A DNA stretch of 6,411 nucleotides from VGCC01 sp964495555 (GTDB taxonomy: Bacteria; Actinomycetota; Actinomycetes; S36-B12), in the NCBI GenBank assembly GCA_964495555.1, contig CAZBWA010000081.1, positions 1 through 6,411 of the forward strand. The letters are read 5' to 3'. The translations under genes were made by a program, and so were the position numbers. This document shows, piece by piece, positions 1 through 6,411 of this stretch; the stretch's first letter is position 1; every line of letters begins with the position of its first letter. Under the pieces are notes generated by a model. It saw only the letters and a program-made list of their open reading frames with translations, was not told where the DNA came from and made no database searches.

Positions 1-1353
1 GGTGTACTCCTCGAAGGAGTACGTGGACATGTCCTTGCCGAATCCCGACTGCTTGAAACCGCCGTGCGGCATCTCGCTGACGATGGGGATGTGGTCGTTG
101 ATCCAGACGCACCCCGCCACGATCTCGCGCTGGGCGCGCAGGGCCCGGAATACGTCCTTCGTCCAGGCCGATGCCGCGAGGCCGTAGACCGTGTCGTTGG
201 CGAGGGCGAGACCGTCGTCGTCGGAGTCGAACGGGAGGACGACGAGCACCGGCCCGAACACCTCCGACTGGACGATCTCGCTGCTCTGGGGCGCGTCCGT
301 GATGATCGTCGCCGGGTAGAACGCACCCGAGGCGAGACTGCCTCCCGGCACCTGTCCACCGACTCGGATCGTGGCTCCGGCGTCCCTGGCTCGGTCCACG
401 AAACCTGCGACGCGCTCCTGCTGGCGGCGCGAGATCAGGGGCCCGATGTCTGTGGCCTCATCGCGCGGGTCACCGATCACGATGCGACCGAACAGGTCTG
501 AGACTCCTTCCACGAACGCCTCGTACAGGGGGCGCTGGATGTAGGCCCGGGTCGCAGCAGTGCAGTCCTGGCCGGTGTTGATGAGGGCGCCGGCAGCCGC
601 CCCCTGGATAGCGGCGTCGAGGTCCGCGTCGTCGAACACCAGGAAAGGCGCCTTACCCCCGAGCTCGAGGTGGACGCGCTTGACGTCACGTGTCGCCAAC
701 TCCATCACGCGCTTCCCAACGGGGGTGGATCCGGTGAACGAGACCATGTCCACATCCGGATGGGTCACCAGGGCCTCCCCCGCGTCGGGACCCGTCCCGA
801 CGACAACGTTGACCACACCCTCGGGGATACCCGCCGCACGGGCGTCCTCGGCGACCATGAGCGCCGTTAAGGGCGTGATCTCGGCAGGCTTGAGCACGAT
901 CGTGTTGCCCGCGCTGATGGCGGGCAGGATCTTCCACATCGCCATCTGCAAGGGGTAGTTCCACGGAGCGATCGACCCGACGACCCCGACCGGCTCCCGG
1001 CGGATCACCGAGGTGTGTGCTCCATCCCACTCGGCGGACGCCTTCCCCTCTAGGTTGCGTGCCGCACCCGCGAAGAAGACCGCGTTGTCGATCGATCCGG
1101 GGACGTCGAACTCACGACTGAGCCGCAGCGGTTTCCCGGTCTGGGCGGTCTCCGTCTCGACGTACTCCTGGGCGCGCGCCTCCATCGCGGCGGCGAGCGC
1201 CGAGATACGTCCGGCCCTCTCCGCCGGCGTGGCCGACGACCACTCAGGGAACGCCGAACGAGCGCGGCGCACGGCCTCATCCACCTCGCCGGCGCCCACG
1301 TAGTCGATGCGCGCGACGACGTCGCCGTTCGCGGGATTGATGATCTCGGGCAT
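1..1353 (-). CDS. PatD-type aminoaldehyde dehydrogenase (partial, 3' end outside window)
   Basis: Probable cytosolic NAD(P)-dependent aldehyde dehydrogenase that oxidises omega-aminoaldehydes (4-aminobutanal to GABA, possibly 3-aminopropanal to beta-alanine). The 451 visible codons form an uninterrupted ALDH fold. They include the oxyanion Asn132 in APWNYP, Lys155 of VLKPAE for cofactor binding, SFTGST at 205-210, the general base Glu230 in LELGGK, the nucleophile Cys264 in NTGQDCTAATR, and EVFGPV at 364-369. The motif around Cys264 and the near-terminal VSEMPHGG and SGFGKDMS motifs closely resemble E. coli PatD (YdcW). From PatD length about 20 residues are missing past the window edge. The ATG at 1353 lies 4 bases after the regulator's stop, with no clear Shine-Dalgarno, so translational coupling is likely. 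An in-frame TAG four codons upstream rules out an earlier start, leaving the N-terminus roughly 16 residues shorter than PatD. Leu162 is a rare TTA codon. Family assignment is firm; the exact substrate is inferred. Confidence 0.85.
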   Translation of the reverse strand, partial: MPEIINPANGDVVARIDYVGAGEVDEAVRRARSAFPEWSSATPAERAGRISALAAAMEARAQEYVETETAQTGKPLRLSREFDVPGSIDNAVFFAGAARNLEGKASAEWDGAHTSVIRREPVGVVGSIAPWNYPLQMAMWKILPAISAGNTIVLKPAEITPLTALMVAEDARAAGIPEGVVNVVVGTGPDAGEALVTHPDVDMVSFTGSTPVGKRVMELATRDVKRVHLELGGKAPFLVFDDADLDAAIQGAAAGALINTGQDCTAATRAYIQRPLYEAFVEGVSDLFGRIVIGDPRDEATDIGPLISRRQQERVAGFVDRARDAGATIRVGGQVPGGSLASGAFYPATIITDAPQSSEIVQSEVFGPVLVVLPFDSDDDGLALANDTVYGLAASAWTKDVFRALRAQREIVAGCVWINDHIPIVSEMPHGGFKQSGFGKDMSTYSFEEYT

Positions 1354-1357
1354 GGGT

Positions 1358-2725
1358 TCAGGCTAGACGCTGGGAGTCCGCTCGGTCGTCGATGCCGGCG
1401 ATGGCCGCCGCGACCTCGTCGATGACGTGATCGTCGTCCGGGAGAGCACCACACGTGACGCGGATCGCGGGTCCTTGGCCGGGTGCGATCTGGAAGGGTC
1501 CTCCCGGGGCGACGCGGATACCGCGCGCGGCAAGAGCCACGAGCGTGGCCCTCTCGTCGGGCACCTGGACCCAGATGTTGATTCCGTCGCCAGGGCTCAC
1601 GGCGATCCCGTGATCGCGCAGGCGCTCCCGGAGGCGCGCGCCCCGCGCGGCATAGGAATCCCGAGCCCGCGCCACCGCATGCACCGCCTCCGGGTCGGTA
1701 AGCAGGTCGAGCACGACCCCCTGGAGGATCCGGCTGGTCCACCCAGCGCCGAGCATCCGCCGCGCCCCGACGGGATCGAGGACGTCGGCGGTGCCTCCCA
1801 CCGCAGCCATGCGCAGATCGGGGCCGTGGGACTTCGAGTAGCTGCGGATGTGGACGGTGCGCGTGGGGAGAAAGGCACCGACGCTCACATCCTCGGCGAG
1901 GGCGATGTCACCGCTGTGGTCGTCCTCGACGATCCAGGCCCGCGTCCCGTCGACGACGGCGGCCACCTCCGAGGCCCGCAGTCGGGTCATGGAGGTACCG
2001 GTGGGGTTCTGCGCCCGGGGTTGGAGAAAGACCGCGACCGGGTTGAGGCCCATCGCCATGCGCAAGCGGTCTACATCGATCCCCTGCCCATCCATGGGCA
2101 CGGGGACGATGTCCGCGCCCGCCCTCTCAAGCAGGTCGATCAGGGCCGGGAAGCCCGGATCCTCCATGACGACGCGGTCTCCGAGTCGCACCACCTCCTC
2201 CACAACTCGGGCGAGTGCGTCCAATGCCCCATCCACGATGGTGACCCGCTGCGGGGCGAAGGGCCACGTGCTGATCAAGTGCTCGCGGAGCTCGGGGAGC
2301 ACGGGGTCTTCGAGATAGCTCGAGGTGTGGGAACGGTCACCGACCCGGATCATGGCCGCCGTCAGGGGTGGGAGAAGGGACGGGTCCGGAGTCCCGGTGG
2401 ACAGATCCAGGCCCGTGGCGACGGGGGCCCCGCCGACGCCCAGGTATCGCACAGGTCGGCTCGGGATGACGGCGGCGCGCACGAAGGAGCCCGCCCGGCC
2501 CCGCGACACGATGGCGCCTACGCCCGACAACGCCTGCCAGGCCTCGCTCACCGTCGCCGGGCTCACGCCGAGGTCCGCTGCGACCTCGCGAACGGTCGGG
2601 AGGCGGTCGCCGGGACGGAGTCGCTCGTCACGAATCAATCGGTTCACAGCGGCGGCGATTCCCTTGGGGGTCCGGTCGCTGACCGACGCGACCACCATGG
2701 TCCGATGTTCCGGTCGTGCGGTCAC
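1358..2725 (-). CDS. GntR/MocR-family regulator with aminotransferase-like domain
   Basis: Probable PLP-dependent transcription factor of the MocR/GabR type, 455 residues from the preferred start. Residues about 20-82 form a GntR winged helix (PGDRLPTVREVAADLGVSP, then ATVSEAWQALSGVGAIVSRGRAGSFV). Residues about 105-445 match fold-type I class I/II aminotransferases: QNPTG at 239-243, EDDHSGD at 267-273, and SYSKSHGPDLR at 295-305, where Lys298 is the expected PLP Schiff-base lysine. In known relatives (GabR, PdxR) the C-terminal domain senses a ligand rather than acting as a metabolic enzyme. The GTG start at 2725 is chosen because GAGGGGG lies 8 bases upstream; a longer frame from GTG 2770 has no ribosome site and would begin with a rare TTA codon. 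It is divergent from the pyrimidine-degradation operon and 4 bases upstream of the aldehyde dehydrogenase, so it probably controls one or both and itself. A stand-alone aminotransferase role is unlikely given the intact DNA-binding domain. Confidence 0.88.
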   Translation of the reverse strand: MTARPEHRTMVVASVSDRTPKGIAAAVNRLIRDERLRPGDRLPTVREVAADLGVSPATVSEAWQALSGVGAIVSRGRAGSFVRAAVIPSRPVRYLGVGGAPVATGLDLSTGTPDPSLLPPLTAAMIRVGDRSHTSSYLEDPVLPELREHLISTWPFAPQRVTIVDGALDALARVVEEVVRLGDRVVMEDPGFPALIDLLERAGADIVPVPMDGQGIDVDRLRMAMGLNPVAVFLQPRAQNPTGTSMTRLRASEVAAVVDGTRAWIVEDDHSGDIALAEDVSVGAFLPTRTVHIRSYSKSHGPDLRMAAVGGTADVLDPVGARRMLGAGWTSRILQGVVLDLLTDPEAVHAVARARDSYAARGARLRERLRDHGIAVSPGDGINIWVQVPDERATLVALAARGIRVAPGGPFQIAPGQGPAIRVTCGALPDDDHVIDEVAAAIAGIDDRADSQRLA

Positions 2726-2733
2726 GTGGGCGA

Positions 2734-2740
2734 CCCCCTC
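2734..2740 (-). promoter_or_regulatory. Shine-Dalgarno site fixing the MocR-family start
   Basis: On the minus strand this reads GAGGGGG, 8 bases before the GTG at 2725. It is the only good ribosome-binding site near the 5' end of the regulator gene and is the reason for preferring this start over the GTG at 2770 and an internal ATG ending the ninth upstream codon (near 2698). Confidence 0.65.
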
Positions 2741-2741
2741 G

Positions 2742-2754
2742 TCGACTTTGTCGA
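2742..2754. repeat. Inverted repeat in the regulator leader
   Basis: Perfect five-base arms TCGAC and GTCGA around a three-base centre. On the minus strand it ends one base before the GAGGGGG ribosome site of the regulator gene. It could be an operator half, or a small leader hairpin affecting translation of the regulator. Five-base arms in GC-rich DNA can arise by chance. Confidence 0.35.
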
Positions 2755-2761
2755 AAACATT

Positions 2762-2788
2762 TTGTAACACAACGGGAACGTCTACTGT
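2762..2788 (+). promoter_or_regulatory. Candidate promoter for the pyrimidine-degradation operon
   Basis: A weak -35-like TTGTAA at 2762-2767 and a -10-like TACTGT at 2783-2788 (fits the TAnnnT pattern) are separated by 15 bases. This would start transcription near 2795, about 33 bases before the first gene. The matches are imperfect and the spacing short, so this is a tentative call. It is notable that the TGTGA-4-TCACA dyad would overlap the -10 and start point, as expected of a repressor site. Confidence 0.25.
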
Positions 2789-2799
2789 GAAGAATCACA
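2786..2799. repeat. TGTGA-N4-TCACA dyad, candidate operator
   Basis: Perfect five-base arms TGTGA (2786-2790) and TCACA (2795-2799) with a four-base centre, about 29 bases before the first gene of the rightward operon. The arms equal those of CRP/GlxR sites, but those have a six-base centre, so binding by a CRP-family protein is not the default reading. The flanking ACAAAA at 2797-2802 mirrors TTTTGT at 2760-2765. Confidence 0.45.
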
Positions 2800-2817
2800 A
2801 AAGCCATCGACAGGCGT

Positions 2818-2822
2818 GGAGG
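2818..2822 (+). promoter_or_regulatory. Shine-Dalgarno site fixing the nitrilase-family start
   Basis: GGAGG lies five bases before the ATG at 2828. A GTG at 2816 in the same frame overlaps this site and has no ribosome site of its own, so the ATG is preferred. Confidence 0.8.
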
Positions 2823-2827
2823 AACGC

Positions 2828-3664
2828 ATGAGCATCGTTCGAGCGGCCCTGGTCCAGACCGAGTGGACCGGCGACAAGGAGTCGATGATTGCCAAGCACG
2901 AGGAGTACTCGCGCGAGGCTGCGAAGCAGGGCGCGCAGGTGATCTGCTTCCAGGAACTCTTTTACGGCCCGTACTTTTGCCAGGTCCAGGACACGAAGTT
3001 CTACGAGTACGCCGAGACGGTGCCGGGTCCCGTGGTCGAGCGATTCCAGGCGCTGGCCAAGGAGCTCGGGATGGTGATGGTGCTCCCGGTCTATGAGGAT
3101 GCGGGCCCCGGATTCCTCTACAACACCGCGGCCGTGGTCGACGCCGACGGCAGCTACCTGGGCAAGTACCGCAAGCAGCACATCCCCCACGTGAATGGTT
3201 TCTGGGAGAAGTTCTACTTCCGCCCCGGCAACGGCGGGTACCCGGTCTTCGACACAGCGGTGGGCAAGGTGGGTGTCTACATCTGCTACGACCGGCACTT
3301 TCCCGAGGGCTGGCGGGCTCTAGGCCTTAACGGTGCCCAGATCGTGTTCAACCCGTCGGCGACGTCCCGCGGCCTGTCCCAGTACCTGTGGAGCATCGAG
3401 CAACCGGCCGCCGCAGTCGCGAACGAGTACTACGTGGGCGCTATCAACCGGGTTGGGATCGAACCGCTCGGCGAGGACGACTTCTACGGGCAGTCCTACT
3501 TCGTCGATCCCGAGGGGAACTATGTCGGGGACAAGGGTGATCCGTATAAGGCCGAGCTGATCGTCCGCGATCTCGACCTCGACCTGATCACCACCGTGCG
3601 GAATCGCTGGGCGTTCTACCGTGATCGTCGTCCGGATGCCTACCAGGATCTGGTGCGTCCGTAA
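2828..3664 (+). CDS. Nitrilase-superfamily N-carbamoyl amidohydrolase, probable beta-ureidopropionase
   Basis: A cytosolic carbon-nitrogen hydrolase of 278 residues. The likely reaction is N-carbamoyl-beta-alanine (or N-carbamoyl-beta-aminoisobutyrate) plus water to beta-alanine (or beta-aminoisobutyrate), CO2 and NH3. The nitrilase catalytic triad is complete: Glu43 in CFQELFYGPY, Lys116 in KYRKQHIP and Cys153 in YICYDRHFPE. A further conserved Glu127 is in GFWEKFYF. The FWEKFYF and IPHVNG segments are typical of the branch containing beta-ureidopropionases and N-carbamoylputrescine amidases. Those two activities are hard to separate by sequence; adjacency to dihydropyrimidinase favours beta-ureidopropionase. 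Length suits bacterial and plant-type members and is shorter than the roughly 380-residue animal enzyme. It is the first gene of a three-gene operon, with 20 bases to the next gene. I found no signal peptide or frameshift. N-carbamoyl-D-amino-acid hydrolase is a less likely alternative. Confidence 0.85.
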   Translation: MSIVRAALVQTEWTGDKESMIAKHEEYSREAAKQGAQVICFQELFYGPYFCQVQDTKFYEYAETVPGPVVERFQALAKELGMVMVLPVYEDAGPGFLYNTAAVVDADGSYLGKYRKQHIPHVNGFWEKFYFRPGNGGYPVFDTAVGKVGVYICYDRHFPEGWRALGLNGAQIVFNPSATSRGLSQYLWSIEQPAAAVANEYYVGAINRVGIEPLGEDDFYGQSYFVDPEGNYVGDKGDPYKAELIVRDLDLDLITTVRNRWAFYRDRRPDAYQDLVRP

Positions 3665-3684
3665 CCGAGAGGGAGGTTCCAGAG

Positions 3685-5103
<1,419 letters not shown>

Positions 5104-5115
5104 ACACCGACCCCG

Positions 5116-5121
5116 AAGGAG
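5116..5121 (+). promoter_or_regulatory. Shine-Dalgarno site for the mmsA-type GTG start
   Basis: AAGGAG five bases before GTG 5127. It supports the GTG as the true start and shows that this gene is translated independently despite the 23-base gap after dihydropyrimidinase. Confidence 0.75.
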
Positions 5122-5126
5122 AGCAC

Positions 5127-6411
5127 GTGCGCACGATCGACCATTGGATCAACGGAACCTCCGTTGCGTCTTCGTCGGGGAAGACCAGTCCGGTCTTCAA
5201 CCCGGCCACCGGACAACAGCAGGCCACCGTTGGCCTGGCGGACGTCGCCGAAGTCGACGCTGCGGTCGCCGCGGCACGGGAAGCCTTCACCACGTGGCGC
5301 AGTGCTTCGTTGTCACGTCGTGCCGAGGTGATGTTCCGCTTCCACCAACTCGTCGTCTCCCACAGGGAGGAGATCGCCAATCTCGTTTCATCCGAGCACG
5401 GCAAGGTCCCGAGCGATGCAGCCGGCGAACTCGCGCGCGGCATTGAGAACATCGAGTTCGCATGCGGCGTGCCCCAACTCCTGAAGGGCAGCTTCAGTGA
5501 GCAGGTGTCGACAGGTGTGGACGTCTACTCGATCCGACAACCGCTCGGCGTCGTCGCGGGTATCACGCCCTTCAACTTCCCTGCGATGGTCCCGATGTGG
5601 ATGTTCGCCAACGCGATCGCCACCGGGAACACGTTCGTGCTCAAGCCGAGCGAGAAGGACCCCTCCGTGGCGAACTTCCTCGCCCAGTTGCTTAAGGAGG
5701 CGGGTCTCCCCGACGGCGTCTTCAATGTTGTGCATGGGGACAAGGTGGCCGTCGATCGGATCCTGGAGCACCCGGACATCGCCGCGGTGAGCTTCGTGGG
5801 CTCCACCCCGATCGCCAAGTACATCTACTCGACAGGGACGGCGAATGGGAAGCGCGTCCAGGCGCTCGGCGGAGCCAAGAACCACATGATCGTCCTGCCC
5901 GATGCGGACATCGATATGGCAGCCGACGCCGCGGTGAGCGCCGGGTACGGCTCCGCGGGCGAGCGCTGCATGGCGATCTCCGTGGTCGTGGCAGTCGGCG
6001 ACGCGGGAGATCGCCTCGTGGACGCCATCGCGGCCCGCCTCCCGAAGGTGAAGGTCGGTCCCGGCACCGACCCCGATGCCGAGATGGGTCCACTCATCAC
6101 GCGGGAGCATCGCGACAAGGTGGCCTCCTACGTCGCGGGGGCAACGGCCGAGGGCGCGACCGTCGTGGTGGACGGTCGCGAGAACGACCTCCCGACGGAC
6201 GGGTTCTTCCTCGCCCCGTCGCTCATCGACAACGTCCGTCCGGGCATGAAGACCTACGACGACGAGATCTTCGGCCCGGTCCTCTCCGTCACCCGGGTGG
6301 ACACGTACGACGAGGCGGTCACGCTGGTGAACGATCCCCAGTACGGCAACGGGACGGCTATCTTCACGCGCGACGGCGGCGCCGCGCGCCAATGCCAGTT
6401 CGCCATCCAGA
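5127..6411 (+). CDS. mmsA: CoA-acylating (methyl)malonate-semialdehyde dehydrogenase (partial, 3' end outside window)
   Basis: An NAD-dependent, CoA-acylating aldehyde dehydrogenase that converts methylmalonate semialdehyde to propionyl-CoA, or malonate semialdehyde to acetyl-CoA, with loss of CO2. The 428 visible codons start MRTIDHWINGTSV and contain the oxyanion Asn150 (ITPFNFP), Lys173 (VLKPSE), SFVGSTP at 222-228, and the nucleophile Cys281 in GSAGERCMA. The general-base glutamate of hydrolytic ALDHs is replaced by Ala246 in QALGGAKNH, the hallmark of the CoA-dependent MmsA/IolA branch. Arg104 (LARGIENIEF) and Arg280 correspond to the two arginines that hold the substrate carboxylate in Bacillus IolA. 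About 70 C-terminal residues of a roughly 500-residue protein lie beyond the window. As third gene of the operon it would finish beta-alanine and beta-aminoisobutyrate breakdown after an aminotransferase step. Roles in valine or inositol catabolism are known for the family, but the context favours pyrimidines. Confidence 0.93.
   Translation, partial: MRTIDHWINGTSVASSSGKTSPVFNPATGQQQATVGLADVAEVDAAVAAAREAFTTWRSASLSRRAEVMFRFHQLVVSHREEIANLVSSEHGKVPSDAAGELARGIENIEFACGVPQLLKGSFSEQVSTGVDVYSIRQPLGVVAGITPFNFPAMVPMWMFANAIATGNTFVLKPSEKDPSVANFLAQLLKEAGLPDGVFNVVHGDKVAVDRILEHPDIAAVSFVGSTPIAKYIYSTGTANGKRVQALGGAKNHMIVLPDADIDMAADAAVSAGYGSAGERCMAISVVVAVGDAGDRLVDAIAARLPKVKVGPGTDPDAEMGPLITREHRDKVASYVAGATAEGATVVVDGRENDLPTDGFFLAPSLIDNVRPGMKTYDDEIFGPVLSVTRVDTYDEAVTLVNDPQYGNGTAIFTRDGGAARQCQFAIQ

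Larger units (their letters stand above)
2726..2827. promoter_or_regulatory. Divergent promoter/operator region
   Basis: This is the only real intergenic gap, about 102 bases, between the start of the regulator (leftward) and the start of the pyrimidine-degradation operon (rightward). It is visibly richer in A/T than the flanking genes. It holds three short perfect dyads: TCGAC-3-GTCGA at 2742-2754, TTGT-3-ACAA at 2762-2772 and TGTGA-4-TCACA at 2786-2799. It also contains an outer inverted pair, TTTTGT at 2760-2765 and ACAAAA at 2797-2802. Both promoters must lie here if the two arms are separately transcribed. Assignment as a regulatory region is firm; which dyad is the operator is not known. 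Confidence 0.7.

Noticed and set aside
868..870. TTA codon as a bldA-type developmental switch in the aldehyde dehydrogenase gene
   Set aside because: That regulation is specific to Streptomyces-like organisms, and nothing here indicates such a host. A single TTA is weak evidence.
1358..2725. The MocR aminotransferase domain as the missing beta-alanine aminotransferase
   Set aside because: The intact N-terminal winged helix and divergent position point to a regulator, and known beta-alanine aminotransferases are class III enzymes without DNA-binding domains.
1427..2767. A 446-codon open frame on the plus strand opposite the MocR gene
   Set aside because: Its translation is rich in Arg, Gly, Asp and His with no recognisable domain, and it is fully antisense to a clearly recognised protein. 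It is a by-product of GC-rich codon usage.
2726..2770. Longer regulator protein from GTG 2770
   Set aside because: There is no ribosome-binding site upstream, the second codon would be a rare TTA, and it would consume the A/T-rich stretch carrying the repeats. GTG 2725 has a strong site.
2786..2799. CRP/GlxR binding site
   Set aside because: The arms TGTGA and TCACA match, but the centre is four bases instead of six, so helical phasing would be wrong for a CRP-family dimer. It is kept only as a dyad of unknown binder.
2816..2827. Upstream GTG start for the nitrilase-family gene
   Set aside because: The GTG overlaps the GGAGG that serves the ATG at 2828, and the four extra residues match nothing in the family.
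5388..6392. A 334-codon open frame on the minus strand opposite the mmsA-type gene
   Set aside because: Same reasoning: composition typical of antisense frames in GC-rich DNA and no motif, against a strongly supported aldehyde dehydrogenase on the plus strand.

Overview
The window looks like chromosomal DNA from a high-GC actinobacterium. Coding GC is high, third positions are strongly G/C, Shine-Dalgarno sites are strong, GTG starts are frequent, and the gene families are common in Actinobacteria. I cannot name the genus from the sequence alone. Gene density is near 100%. The only intergenic stretch of note is the roughly 100-base divergent promoter region at about 2726-2827. I see no tRNA, rRNA, CRISPR array, insertion sequence, integrase or other mobile-element signature.

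Layout. The left, minus-strand half holds a GntR/MocR-type regulator (winged helix fused to an aminotransferase-like domain) followed after 4 bases by an NAD(P)-dependent aldehyde dehydrogenase of the gamma-aminobutyraldehyde dehydrogenase (PatD) type, whose 3' end is cut by the window start. The right, plus-strand half is a tight three-gene operon: a nitrilase-superfamily N-carbamoyl amidohydrolase (probable beta-ureidopropionase), a dihydropyrimidinase, and a CoA-acylating (methyl)malonate-semialdehyde dehydrogenase whose 3' end is cut by the window end. Gaps within this operon are 20 and 23 bases.

How the genes work together. The plus-strand operon fits the lower part of reductive pyrimidine catabolism. 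Dihydropyrimidinase opens dihydrouracil or dihydrothymine to N-carbamoyl-beta-alanine or N-carbamoyl-beta-aminoisobutyrate. The nitrilase-family enzyme releases CO2, NH3 and beta-alanine or beta-aminoisobutyrate. After transamination, by an enzyme not visible here, the MmsA-type dehydrogenase converts malonate or methylmalonate semialdehyde to acetyl-CoA or propionyl-CoA. Dihydropyrimidine dehydrogenase, the beta-alanine aminotransferase and a transporter are not in the window and may lie beyond the right edge. The divergent MocR protein is the obvious candidate regulator. The PatD-like enzyme could feed beta-alanine (from 3-aminopropanal) or GABA (from 4-aminobutanal) into the same amino-acid/semialdehyde route.

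I do not see an unprecedented system. The most useful leads are the symmetric repeats in the divergent promoter, the possibility that a GabR-like MocR regulator senses beta-alanine, and the pairing of a polyamine-type aldehyde dehydrogenase with a pyrimidine-degradation operon.
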